In this document: piece by piece, positions 34,890 through 43,427 of the stretch
Layout of the letters: each line of letters opens with the position of its first letter
How positions within the stretch are numbered: the stretch's first letter is position 1
Source: Demequina sediminicola
GTDB taxonomy: Bacteria > Actinomycetota > Actinomycetes > Actinomycetales > Demequinaceae
DNA: 64,000 nucleotides
Reading direction: 5' to 3'
NCBI RefSeq assembly: GCF_000975055.1
Contig: NZ_BBRB01000001.1
Coordinates: forward strand, 937,751-1,001,750
The notes under the pieces: model-generated
What the model saw: only the letters and a program-made list of their open reading frames with translations
What the model was told of the DNA's origin: nothing
Database searches by the model: none
Made by a program: the position numbers and the translations under genes

Positions 34890-35942
34890 TTAGGCGAGGC
34901 TTGGGCCCGTGTGATGGGGTGCGAGCCGGTTGCGGAGTTCTACGAACGCGTCGAACGTGGTGCGATTGAAGTCCGCGCCTAGTTGGTTAGGGATGGTGAC
35001 GAGCAGGGTGTCGGCGCTCATGACGGCCTCGTCGTCGCGCAGTTCGGCTTCGATTTTGTCGAGGTCGCCTACGTAGGTCTTGCCGAAGGTCGCAATGAAG
35101 TTGTCGATCTGTCCCACTTGGTCTTGATTGGCTCCCATCTTGTCGCGCTCTAGCGTGGTGCCAAAGTAAGTCCGTGTAGCGGCGTCGAAGATTGGCATGA
35201 TCGAGCGGGAGACAGAGACACGTGGTGTTCCTGAGTGGCCGGCCTCGCCCCACGCAGTCCGATACGCGTCGATCTGCCGCTGCTGGATGATGCCCAGTGG
35301 CTCGCCTGACCCGCCTTCCACGAGGGTCGACGACATCAAGTGCATACCAAGTGAGCCAACTCGCTTCGCAGACTCCTCTCCGCCTGCGCCATACCAAATC
35401 CGGTCGCTGAGCCCAGGCGACTGTGGCTGGATTGGCAGCTTCTCTCCCGCTCGACCATGGGCGCGGGCTCCAGGCGTCGCAATCCCGGCGCCCGAGATGG
35501 CCTTGCGGAACGTCTCGATGCGCTGAGCAGAGTCCTCCACAGGAGTCATCCCCACGGGGAGTGGATACCCAAACTCTCCCGGCCCATCGGCTGCGGGCTC
35601 TGGTGAACCTCGGCTCACGCCCAGCTGCAACCGGCCATCCGCGATGAGGTCCGCAGTCGCGGCGGCCTCGGCCATGTAGAGCGGGTTCTCGTAACGCATA
35701 TTGATCACTCCCGTGCCGAGTTCGACGCGGGACGTGCGGGCGCCCATGGCCGCAAGCAAGGGGAAGGGCGAGGACGTGTTTTGCTCAAAGTGATGGACGC
35801 GGATCCAGGCTCCGTCCATTCCCGCTTCTTCGGCAGCTTCTGCCAGTGCGATGGTGTCGTGCATGAGGTCGCTGGCGGTACGTACCTGTGATCCGGGTGC
35901 ACCTGAGAACCAGCCGAAGGAGAGAAAGCCGACATTGAGCAT
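34890..35942 (-). CDS. LLM-class flavin-dependent monooxygenase
   Basis: A 350-residue luciferase-like TIM-barrel protein (FGWFSGAPG, EEAGMDGAWIRVHHF, ELGTGVINMRYENPLYMAE, RLQLGVSRGSPEP). It would use FMNH2 or F420; the reductant is not determinable. No flavin reductase is adjacent, unlike the monooxygenases at 43-47 kb. It is 24 bp from the methionine aminopeptidase gene on the same strand, so the two may form one operon under the map promoter. Confidence 0.88.
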   Translation of the reverse strand: MLNVGFLSFGWFSGAPGSQVRTASDLMHDTIALAEAAEEAGMDGAWIRVHHFEQNTSSPFPLLAAMGARTSRVELGTGVINMRYENPLYMAEAAATADLIADGRLQLGVSRGSPEPAADGPGEFGYPLPVGMTPVEDSAQRIETFRKAISGAGIATPGARAHGRAGEKLPIQPQSPGLSDRIWYGAGGEESAKRVGSLGMHLMSSTLVEGGSGEPLGIIQQRQIDAYRTAWGEAGHSGTPRVSVSRSIMPIFDAATRTYFGTTLERDKMGANQDQVGQIDNFIATFGKTYVGDLDKIEAELRDDEAVMSADTLLVTIPNQLGADFNRTTFDAFVELRNRLAPHHTGPSLA

Positions 35943-35966
35943 GTGGAGAGAACGCTTAGGTCGAAT

Positions 35967-36764
35967 TCACGATTCCCCGTGAGCATCAGTGTTCGCTGCG
36001 AGCGTCAGTATGTCTGCGCCTTCTTCCGTGATGACGATCGTATGTTCGGTATGAGCGGCCCGGCAGCCGGTCGCGCTACGTAGAGTCCACCCGTCATTGG
36101 GGTCGGTGATGAGTTGGTCGGTATCGGCCATGACCCATGGCTCCAGGGCCAACATGAGGCCTGGCTGGAGTTTGTAGCCGCGTGCCGGTTTCCCGTTGTT
36201 GGGCACGTGTGGGTCTTGGTGCATGGTGGTACCAATTCCGTGTCCGCCGAACTCCATGTTGATCGCGTAGCCTGCGGCCGAGAGCACTGTGCCGATTGCG
36301 TGGGACAGGTCGCCGATGCGGGCGTTGGGTTTTGCTGCAGCGATTCCGGCCGCTAGTGCCCGCTCTGTGGTGTCAATCATTCGTTGGTCTTCCGACGAAC
36401 CGGCTTGCCCGACTACAAAGCTGATGGCCGCGTCCGCGGCGACGCCGCGGAGTTTGACGGCGAGATCGAGGGTGAGGAGGTCGCCGTCGGCCAATCGGTA
36501 GTCGTGTGGCATCCCGTGGAGTACGCCGTCGTTGACGGCTGTGCAGATGTAATGGCCAAAGGGCCCGTGCCCGAATGATGGTGCGTAGTCGACGTAGCAG
36601 GACTCGGCGCCTGCTCCGAGGATCGCTTCGCTAGCCCAGCGGTCGAGGTCGAGGAGATTAGTCCCGACCTGCGCTCGGCGTCGCAGTGTTGCGAGGATGT
36701 TGGCAACCAGGCGGCCTGTGACACGGGCGCGGTCCACCTCGGACTCGCTGAGAATTTCGATCAT
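35967..36764 (-). CDS. map: Type I methionine aminopeptidase (solo copy)
   Basis: A 265-residue M24 peptidase removing N-terminal Met. Metal ligands are visible: Asp in LTLDLAV, Asp in AADAAIS, His in FGGHGIGT, Glu in LALEPWV and Glu/His in HTEHTIVI. Substrate-site His is in FGHYICTAVN. Here it is not beside secY/adk, where the housekeeping copy usually lies. It is divergent from a small XRE regulator with a shared operator, so an accessory, regulated copy is inferred. Confidence 0.92.
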   Translation of the reverse strand: MIEILSESEVDRARVTGRLVANILATLRRRAQVGTNLLDLDRWASEAILGAGAESCYVDYAPSFGHGPFGHYICTAVNDGVLHGMPHDYRLADGDLLTLDLAVKLRGVAADAAISFVVGQAGSSEDQRMIDTTERALAAGIAAAKPNARIGDLSHAIGTVLSAAGYAINMEFGGHGIGTTMHQDPHVPNNGKPARGYKLQPGLMLALEPWVMADTDQLITDPNDGWTLRSATGCRAAHTEHTIVITEEGADILTLAANTDAHGES

Positions 36765-36771
36765 TCCAATA

Positions 36772-36804
36772 ACTATACCGGTTTTATAATAACGGTACTA
36801 TAAT
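36772..36804. promoter_or_regulatory. Divergent leaderless promoters and operator of map and xre
   Basis: On the minus strand TATAGT (36777-36772) is 7 nt from the map ATG. On the plus strand a perfect TATAAT (36799-36804) is 6 nt from the regulator's ATG. Between them the dyad TACCG-N12-CGGTA (36776-36797) overlaps both -35 regions. The AT-rich segment stands out from the GC-rich surroundings. Confidence 0.7.
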
Positions 36805-36810
36805 GCTGTC

Positions 36811-37083
36811 ATGGTCCGACTCCCACTTACCGCTGAAGAGATTGAGCGTGGCCAGCGCCTTGGCGCCTTGCTGCGTGAGGCGCGCGCTGACCGCTCTATC
36901 CTCGAGGTCGCATTGGACGCCGGAGTGTCCCCCGAGACGCTACGCAAGATCGAGACTGGGCGCGTGGCTACCCCTGCGTTCTCGACAATTGCCGTCCTCG
37001 CGGCGGTGCTTGGCCTCTCTCTCGACGACGTGTGGGCGCAGGTATCGATACGTACTCCCGAACCCATGGCAGTGAGCTCCTGA
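36811..37083 (+). CDS. Small XRE-family transcriptional regulator
   Basis: A 90-residue DNA-binding protein with one helix-turn-helix at about residues 20-75 (LGALLREARADRS ... VSPETLRKIETGR). Only a short tail follows, so no effector domain. It is transcribed divergently from map and likely binds the dyad between them, controlling both. Confidence 0.88.
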   Translation: MVRLPLTAEEIERGQRLGALLREARADRSILEVALDAGVSPETLRKIETGRVATPAFSTIAVLAAVLGLSLDDVWAQVSIRTPEPMAVSS

Positions 37084-37131
37084 CACTCGCGACGGTGCCT
37101 TCACCGTTGTCCATACGACAGTATGGGAGTT

Positions 37132-38637
37132 ATGACTGAGTCCCAGACCAGCCCTGACCCCCGCACGGGACGCCGCTCGCCCGAGGCCCTGGACGAGTTC
37201 CAGCTGGCCGAGTCCCGCCCTGACTTCCGTGTGGACATCGAACGCATCCGCTTCTCGCCGTACTTCTCGCGCCTGTCCGCCGTCACGCAGGTGATCTCGC
37301 AGGCCGGTGCGGGCCTCGCGGTCCACAACCGCTTGACGCACTCAGTGAAGGTGGCGGCAGTGGCGCGCGCCATCGCGATGCACCTGCATCGGGACACTGG
37401 CGAGGTGGGCCGACTGGTGGAGGAGCTCGGCGGCTGCGACCCGGTGGTGGTGCAGGCCGCTGCGAGTGCGCACGACGTGGGTCACCCGCCTTTCGGGCAT
37501 CTGGGCGAGCGCGCGCTGGACCGCATCGCTCGTGATCGGTTCCGGCTCCGCGAAGGGTTCGAGGGGAACGCGCAAACGTTCCGCATCCTGACGCGTCTGG
37601 ATGAGCACGACACCGCCGGTGTGGGTCTTAACCTCACGCGTGCGGTGCGGGCCGCGGTCCTGAAGTACCCGTGGCTTCGTGGGGAGGGTGGCGATCGTCG
37701 CGGCGCCGCGAGCGACAAGTTCTCGATGTATGTGGTGGATGTGGACGATGCCCGGGACGCGTTGACTGCGTACCCCCGGATTGAGCAGGGGCAGCAGACG
37801 CTCGAGTGCTCGGTGATGGACATCGCCGACGATATTGCCTACTCCCTTCATGACCTGGACGACTTCTACCGGGCGGGCCTTCTGAACCAGGCCACCATTG
37901 CAGGTGAGTTCCGTGAGTGGCGGCGTGACCTCGCAGAGCTGCGGGCTCTCGACGCGAGCACCCTTAAGGAGACAAGCCGCTCTCCTGGTCATTCGCTGGA
38001 ACTGTTGTGGCGCCGGTTGTCTGAGCGGGACCCGTGGATCGCGGATGCTGACGCCTTCGACGATGCTGTCACCCGTGTGACGGAGGAGGTTGTGGAGGGG
38101 TTGCTCACCGTGCCGTTTGATGGCTCGCTGGCAGCGGACCGGTCGTTGGCGCGTTTCACCACTGAGTGGATTCGTCATTTGCAGTCCTCCGTGGAGGTGC
38201 ACCGTGATCCGGATAACCGTTCCGGGCACGTGTCCCTGAATCGGAGGGCGTGGCATGAGGTGGCAGTCCTCAAGTTCCTTCACGAACGCTTCATTCTGGA
38301 CCGCCCGGATTTGGCGGTCTACCAGCGTGGACAGGCGAGCCTCATTGAGCGTCTCGTCAACGGTTTCGCGGACTGGCTCGACGACGACCATGATGCGCGC
38401 CGGGCCCCGCGCCGGTTGCTGGACCTCGTGGACATGGCCACCGAGGACTACATGCGCATCCTTCACGAGGAGCCACAACTTTTGCCCACCGTGGACGAGG
38501 TGGAACTGCGGCGCCGTGCAGCAGGCCGCGGAATCATCGACTATGTGGCCGCACTCACAGATGCGCAAGCAACTCACTTGGATGCGATGCTCGCTGGCCA
38601 GACCGAGCGGCTGTGGGGTGCCGGGCAAGGTCTCTGA
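37132..38637 (+). CDS. dgt: dGTP triphosphohydrolase-like protein
   Basis: A 501-residue HD-domain hydrolase splitting dNTPs to deoxynucleoside and triphosphate. HD motif residues: His in HNRLTHSVKV, His-Asp in SAHDVGHPPFGH and Asp in DIADDIAYSLHD. The start at 37132 fits a leaderless promoter (CAGTAT, 7-nt spacer); ATG 37123 is three codons upstream. In actinobacteria this gene is usually near dnaG; here it follows the accessory block. Confidence 0.92.
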   Translation: MTESQTSPDPRTGRRSPEALDEFQLAESRPDFRVDIERIRFSPYFSRLSAVTQVISQAGAGLAVHNRLTHSVKVAAVARAIAMHLHRDTGEVGRLVEELGGCDPVVVQAAASAHDVGHPPFGHLGERALDRIARDRFRLREGFEGNAQTFRILTRLDEHDTAGVGLNLTRAVRAAVLKYPWLRGEGGDRRGAASDKFSMYVVDVDDARDALTAYPRIEQGQQTLECSVMDIADDIAYSLHDLDDFYRAGLLNQATIAGEFREWRRDLAELRALDASTLKETSRSPGHSLELLWRRLSERDPWIADADAFDDAVTRVTEEVVEGLLTVPFDGSLAADRSLARFTTEWIRHLQSSVEVHRDPDNRSGHVSLNRRAWHEVAVLKFLHERFILDRPDLAVYQRGQASLIERLVNGFADWLDDDHDARRAPRRLLDLVDMATEDYMRILHEEPQLLPTVDEVELRRRAAGRGIIDYVAALTDAQATHLDAMLAGQTERLWGAGQGL

Positions 38638-38699
38638 GGCGCGTGGCGGGGACTCTCGCCGGCCCCAGCATCGGGCCGCTGTCAGGGATACTTGACGCT

Positions 38700-39695
38700 A
38701 TGTCTGCGCTCGCCATCCGCCACAGTCGTGACCCGGACGCCGCCGTCGTGGTTCTGTGGGCTGACCAAGAACGTGACCTCGCGCGGCGCTATGACGACGA
38801 GTCCTTGACGCTTGAAACGGAGTTCGCCACGGGCATCGGCGTGTGGACTGCGTGGAATTCCTCCGACACTGTCGTGGGTGCGATCGCCGCGCGCTGGGCT
38901 GTGCGCCACGAACTGCGCCCGGGGGACCTGGAGTTGAAGCGTCTGTGGGTGACCGCGGAGGCGCGGGGGCTGGGAGTAGCCAAGGCCCTGATGCGCGCAG
39001 CCGAGGAGGCTGCGCGCCGTGTGGGCGCGACCCGTCTGGTGTTGGAGACGGGCCTGAAGCAGCCCGAGGCGCTTGGGCTATATGAATACCTGGGCTATCA
39101 CCGCATTCCGAACTACGGCGACTTCGCGGACCACCCTGACACGGTGTGTATGGCCCGCGATCTACGAAGCCAGGTATTGGTCGTCAACGGCACCATGGGT
39201 GCAGGCAAAACGACCACGGCTGCCGCGATCCACGACCTTCTCATCGCGCGGGGCGCACACGCTGCCTGGATTGACGCCGACTCACTGTGCCAAGCTTCGC
39301 CGGCTCCTGACGGCGACCGCTTCAACCAAGGCCTACTGTTCGATGCGCTCGCTGGAGCCGCCCCCGCGTTCCGTGACCGTGGCATCGGCCTGATGATCGT
39401 GGCGCGAGTGGTGGAAGACCCGGCTGACCGCGACCGTTACGCTCGCATTTTTGGGACGGCCGATGCGGGTCCAGCCCGGGTGAGCATCGTCCGGGTTGGA
39501 GCGGATGAGGACGTGCGCCTGGCACGGTTGCGGGAACGCGAGCCGGAGGGGCCGTGGCAGGAGTTTGCGGCGGCGCGAACGGTGGAGCTTCAGAGTTCGC
39601 TTGAAGCCTTGGACCTCGACGATGCGGTGGTCGCCACCGACAACGCAGACCCGGCCGATGTCGCAGCTAAGGTGCTGGACGCGGCAGGGTGGTGA
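38700..39695 (+). CDS. Fusion of GNAT acetyltransferase and P-loop kinase
   Basis: A 331-residue protein in two parts. Residues ~1-158 are a GNAT domain (LELKRLWVTAEARGLGVAKAL holds the acetyl-CoA loop, then LGLYEYLGYHRI). Residues ~160-331 are a P-loop domain with Walker A NGTMGAGKTTTA and a later Arg-rich LRERE segment, like small nucleoside or gluconate kinases. No stop or frameshift separates them. Substrates are unknown. The start at 38700 is chosen over 38613, which extends back into dgt. Confidence 0.8.
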   Translation: MSALAIRHSRDPDAAVVVLWADQERDLARRYDDESLTLETEFATGIGVWTAWNSSDTVVGAIAARWAVRHELRPGDLELKRLWVTAEARGLGVAKALMRAAEEAARRVGATRLVLETGLKQPEALGLYEYLGYHRIPNYGDFADHPDTVCMARDLRSQVLVVNGTMGAGKTTTAAAIHDLLIARGAHAAWIDADSLCQASPAPDGDRFNQGLLFDALAGAAPAFRDRGIGLMIVARVVEDPADRDRYARIFGTADAGPARVSIVRVGADEDVRLARLREREPEGPWQEFAAARTVELQSSLEALDLDDAVVATDNADPADVAAKVLDAAGW

Positions 39696-39719
39696 CGTAG
39701 CCCGCCGATGTGGCGCGTG

Positions 39720-40457
39720 CTAGTTGAGGGCAAACCGGAGTGCGGCCTCCACATGCAGTGCCATGGAGTCGAAGTATGGCTCGTCGACGTCGTCTGCGGT
39801 CAACACCATCGGAATCTCGGTGCAGCCGGAGATGACTCCCTGGGCGCCGCGCTCCTTAAGGGAGTCGTAGACGCCACGCACCCACGCGGGAGCGCCGTCG
39901 GGGACCACGCCGCGTGCGAGCGAACCGTAGATGAGGTCGTGGACCTCGCCGAGCACGGGCTCCTCGGGGACGATGGTGGTGATGCCTCGGGCGGCCATGT
40001 GGTCGCGGTAGAACGGGTCGCGCATGGTGTAACCGGTGCCCAGGAGCGCGACGGTGTCGAGGCCGGCGGCCAGGATTGCATCGGCGGTGGCGTCGAGCAT
40101 GTGGATGACAGGGATGTCGATAGCGTCGGCGACGGCGGGTGCGACCTTGTGCATGGTGTTCGCACAGATCAGGATGGCCTCCGCTCCCGCGTTTTGGAGT
40201 GCTCGGGCATCCTGGCCAAACGTCTGACCCAAACCTTCCCAGTCCCCGGCCGCTTGGGCATCGGCGATCTGTTGGAAGTTGTAACTGCGCACCACGAGGT
40301 CGGCTGCGCTGGAACCTCCGAGAGCCGCGTTGACCCCTTCGTTGAGGAGGCGTTCGAACTCCAGCGAACTGTGCCATGTGATGCCGCCGAGCAGTCCCAG
40401 GCGGCGGGGTGAGGTGCGGCTTGCGGTGAGGGGGGTGCTGGAGTTCGGGGTAGTCAT
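39720..40457 (-). CDS. Aspartate/glutamate racemase family protein
   Basis: A 245-residue cofactor-independent racemase with both catalytic Cys: LICANTMHK (about residue 97) and VISGCTEIP (about 205). The N-terminal LGLLGGITWHSS is typical of the aspartate racemase/YgeA group rather than MurI. Longer frame to 40562 is an artefact of the 62-bp repeat. A -10 box TAGCAT is 7 nt from the ATG. Confidence 0.9.
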   Translation of the reverse strand: MTTPNSSTPLTASRTSPRRLGLLGGITWHSSLEFERLLNEGVNAALGGSSAADLVVRSYNFQQIADAQAAGDWEGLGQTFGQDARALQNAGAEAILICANTMHKVAPAVADAIDIPVIHMLDATADAILAAGLDTVALLGTGYTMRDPFYRDHMAARGITTIVPEEPVLGEVHDLIYGSLARGVVPDGAPAWVRGVYDSLKERGAQGVISGCTEIPMVLTADDVDEPYFDSMALHVEAALRFALN

Positions 40458-40464
40458 GCTTTCG

Positions 40465-40470
40465 ATGCTA
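40465..40470 (-). promoter_or_regulatory. -10 box of racemase gene (leaderless)
   Basis: TAGCAT on the minus strand, 7-nt spacer, ATG at 40457. Confidence 0.5.
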
Positions 40471-40506
40471 GGCCCGTGGTCGGACTCGTCACCAGAGCCA
40501 CCTCCA

Positions 40507-40568
40507 CGCCAAGTGGCAGTTTTTCGCTGTCTAGAGGCCTCATAACAGCGAAATGGAGCCATTTGGCG
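40507..40568. repeat. 62-bp palindromic element between racemase and MFS operon
   Basis: The arms 40507-40530 and 40545-40568 pair, with the left arm carrying several substitutions (AAGTGGCAG). The core is CTAGAGGCCTCATA. It lies 26 bp beyond the stop of the long catabolic operon and may end its transcripts. Confidence 0.9.
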
Positions 40569-40593
40569 AGGGATTGGCGTGTGGTGGGAGGCC

Positions 40594-42048
40594 TTAGGCG
40601 GGGTGGTGGGATTGCTCGAGCGGCAGTCCGGATTCCTCCGAGGCGTGGCGCGTGACAGCGCGAGCGAGCCACGGCGCCAATGCGGCCCCAGTGAGCGCCA
40701 CCACTGCGATGGGCAGCATCGACCACATTAAGTTGACTGACTCGATTGCAAAGACGGCCGCCGTGACCGCAGCGCCCAAGAGCGCCCCCAGTTGCCGCTG
40801 CGTATTGAAAACACCAGAGGCACTGCCGGTCAGATGCGAGGGCACCGACACCATCGCAATCACCGACAGCGGGGACCACACAAATGAGTTGCCCAGCCCA
40901 TAGAGCGCCATGACCAGCGCAATCGTGATGGCATCCGCCCCGGCGGCAATCGCTACCGTCACGCCGCACACCGACGCCGCCAACACCGCAGTGCCGCCGA
41001 TGGCCACGCGACCCGCGCCCACACGGTTCACCAGCGCGCCCGCAAGGGGGGCCGATGCCGCCGCGAGTAGTCCCATAGGGATCAGCACATAAGACGACGG
41101 GCCAGGCGCCATGCCCAGATCGCTTTGGAGGTACAGCATCACGGGGATCAGCGTGGCCGTGACGGCAAACGCCGTGGTGGTCACGATGACCGCGGACAGC
41201 GTGAAGGGCCGCGTCCGGAACAGCGCCAGCGGCACCAGCACCTCGTCCTCGGGCCCGCTCTGATGGCGCAGGTACCAGAGCAGCCCCAGCACTCCGCCAG
41301 CGATCAAGATGGGTGCGGGAACCACACCGCCAATCAGCCCCCATGCATGCGCAGGGCCCTCGTGAATGCCGACCACGATGGCGGCAATCGCCACCATCGA
41401 GACCACTACACCCGCGACCGGCACCTTTCTCGCCTGCTGCGGGAGGGTCGGTAGCCACCACCAGGCTGTCAGGAACGCCAGCGCCCCGATCGGGACGTTG
41501 ATCAGGAAGATCCACTCCCACCCGACGGTGTCGATGAGCAGTCCCCCCAGCATCGGCCCGCTGATGCTCGCGATGCCTCCCACGGTGCCCCACAGGCCCA
41601 TCGCAATGGGAAGCTCTTTGCCCGCGAAGATGCGGGCGATGATAGCCATGGACTGCGGAGTCATGGCCGCGGCACCCAGACCCTGAAGGACACGCGCCAC
41701 CACCAGGAACTCGTAGGACGGTGCAAAACCTGCCAGAGCCGAGGCGATCACAAAGACGGCGAGTCCCACCAGGTAAAGGCGGCGCGGACCAAAGCGGTCC
41801 CCGAGGCGTCCCGTCACGAGCAGCGGCACCGCATAGGCAAAGAGATATGCGCTGGTGATCCACAGGGTCTGGGCCGCATCGATGGAGAAGGCGTCCATGA
41901 ACGTGGGTGTCGCCACGGAGATGATGGTGCCGTCAACGAGCAGCAGGAAGAACCCCGCGCACAGTGTTGCCAGGGTGTGCCAGCGGCGCGGGTAGGTGCC
42001 CCGGGCTTCCTGGGGGGTGGTGCTCATGGTCTGACCTCTTACTGTCAT
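40594..42048 (-). CDS. MFS transporter, DHA2/EmrB-QacA type
   Basis: A 484-residue carrier with about 14 membrane helices. Motif A-like GRLGDRFGPRRLYL and the DGTIISVATPTF motif of helix 1 (motif D1) mark the DHA2 drug:H+ antiporter group. ATG 42048 overlaps the stop of the upstream MFS gene; ATG 42027 after AGAGGT is possible. It is the last gene of the operon; likely an efflux or export role for the substrate or products. Confidence 0.9.
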   Translation of the reverse strand: MTVRGQTMSTTPQEARGTYPRRWHTLATLCAGFFLLLVDGTIISVATPTFMDAFSIDAAQTLWITSAYLFAYAVPLLVTGRLGDRFGPRRLYLVGLAVFVIASALAGFAPSYEFLVVARVLQGLGAAAMTPQSMAIIARIFAGKELPIAMGLWGTVGGIASISGPMLGGLLIDTVGWEWIFLINVPIGALAFLTAWWWLPTLPQQARKVPVAGVVVSMVAIAAIVVGIHEGPAHAWGLIGGVVPAPILIAGGVLGLLWYLRHQSGPEDEVLVPLALFRTRPFTLSAVIVTTTAFAVTATLIPVMLYLQSDLGMAPGPSSYVLIPMGLLAAASAPLAGALVNRVGAGRVAIGGTAVLAASVCGVTVAIAAGADAITIALVMALYGLGNSFVWSPLSVIAMVSVPSHLTGSASGVFNTQRQLGALLGAAVTAAVFAIESVNLMWSMLPIAVVALTGAALAPWLARAVTRHASEESGLPLEQSHHPA

Positions 42049-43427
42049 GAGGCGGTGGCGGGAGTGCGCACGGCCTCAGGAATGGTGGTGTCGACGGGGG
42101 CTTCCGGTGCGGCGATAGGAGGCTCGCTTCGGCGCCGTGCGACAGGGATAAAGAGCAGCGCGGCGACAATCAGCACGGCAGCGATGGATGCCAAGGCCCA
42201 CCAGACAGTGGCCTGGTCGTACAAAGCAAAGACGGCAAGCGGGCCGATGACCGCGCCTACGTCGCCTGCGGTCCGCGTCACTCCCACGGCGGTTCCGGTG
42301 AGGTGGCGGGGGACACGATCAGCGGTGACGACGCCGGGCACCATGCCCGCGATTGCAGAGGACACGCTGTAGGCGGCGACGAGGGCGGCAAAGGCCCAGG
42401 CCTCGTCGGCGAGGGGGAAGATCATCACGGTTGCGGCGGTCATGATGGTCGCCGGGAGGAAGACGCTCAGGCGTGCACCGCGGTTGACGGCGCGACTAAT
42501 GGGGGCGAGGGCCGCGATGGACAGGGCGGTGCCGAGGGCGAGCATTCCGCCCAGTGCGGTGGGGCTCACCTCCGCGACGGTGTACGCGAGGGTCGGAATG
42601 AGTCCCTGCTCACCTGCGAAGCGGGCATAGAAGGCAGAGAATGAGACGAATGCAAGCACGGTGATCAGCCATGCCACGGAAGTGGTGGTGCCTGATGCTT
42701 TGCGCATCGGCTTGCTCGGCGTTGTGCGTGAGGGCTTGCTTGAGGCAGCGAGCGGCGCGACGTCAGCCTCCGCGGGCATCTCCGAGGGTGCCCCCGAACG
42801 CGCCTCGACGGGCGTGACCGCGTCACGCTGGGGTGAGCGAGCATCGGCCGCTTCCCAGTAGTGCCGAGCGGGACTGATCTGGTCCCACACGATGACCGCG
42901 ATCACGGGAATGATCACGGCGAGGAACACCCAACGCAGTCCCCAGGTATCCGCGACCCAACCACCCAGGAGCGACCCAATGGCACCAGCGGAGAGCTGCA
43001 CCACGGTCGCGGTGGCCATCACCGAGCCGCGCTTGTCTGCAGGGGCACCCGCGATCAGCACAGCGAAGGCAATGGTGATGGTGGCGCCGGCAAACAGTCC
43101 GGCAATGAGCCGCGCGGCGACCAACTGCGTGGGAGTAGCCACCAGTGCGGTGAGCGCAGTGGCCACAATCAGTCCAGTGACGCACACATAGAGGTAGGGG
43201 CGGGGACGCCACCAACGCATCAGGATGCCGGCAGGAATGCCCATGATCGCGCGACCAAGAGCGAATGCCGCGAGTGCGGGACCGAGCAGCGCAACGCTGG
43301 TCCCGAACTCGCTGGCATAGAGGGGGAGGATCGGCGCGAGCGCGCCCCACGTGATCTGGCTGGCGCCGATGAGAGCGCTGAGAAGCAGAGCTTGGACCGT
43401 GAGGCTAGACGCTCGCGCCGACGTCAT
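42045..43427 (-). CDS. MFS transporter, 12-helix type
   Basis: A 460-residue carrier with six helices, a central hydrophilic loop of ~60 residues (Ser/Pro/Lys-rich, ~200-255) and six more. Helix 2-3 region shows GRAIMGIPAGILMRWWRPR. No close family assignment. ATGA overlaps with both neighbours tie it to the operon. A role in uptake of the heterocyclic nutrient or export is inferred from context. Confidence 0.85.
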   Translation of the reverse strand: MTSARASSLTVQALLLSALIGASQITWGALAPILPLYASEFGTSVALLGPALAAFALGRAIMGIPAGILMRWWRPRPYLYVCVTGLIVATALTALVATPTQLVAARLIAGLFAGATITIAFAVLIAGAPADKRGSVMATATVVQLSAGAIGSLLGGWVADTWGLRWVFLAVIIPVIAVIVWDQISPARHYWEAADARSPQRDAVTPVEARSGAPSEMPAEADVAPLAASSKPSRTTPSKPMRKASGTTTSVAWLITVLAFVSFSAFYARFAGEQGLIPTLAYTVAEVSPTALGGMLALGTALSIAALAPISRAVNRGARLSVFLPATIMTAATVMIFPLADEAWAFAALVAAYSVSSAIAGMVPGVVTADRVPRHLTGTAVGVTRTAGDVGAVIGPLAVFALYDQATVWWALASIAAVLIVAALLFIPVARRRSEPPIAAPEAPVDTTIPEAVRTPATAS

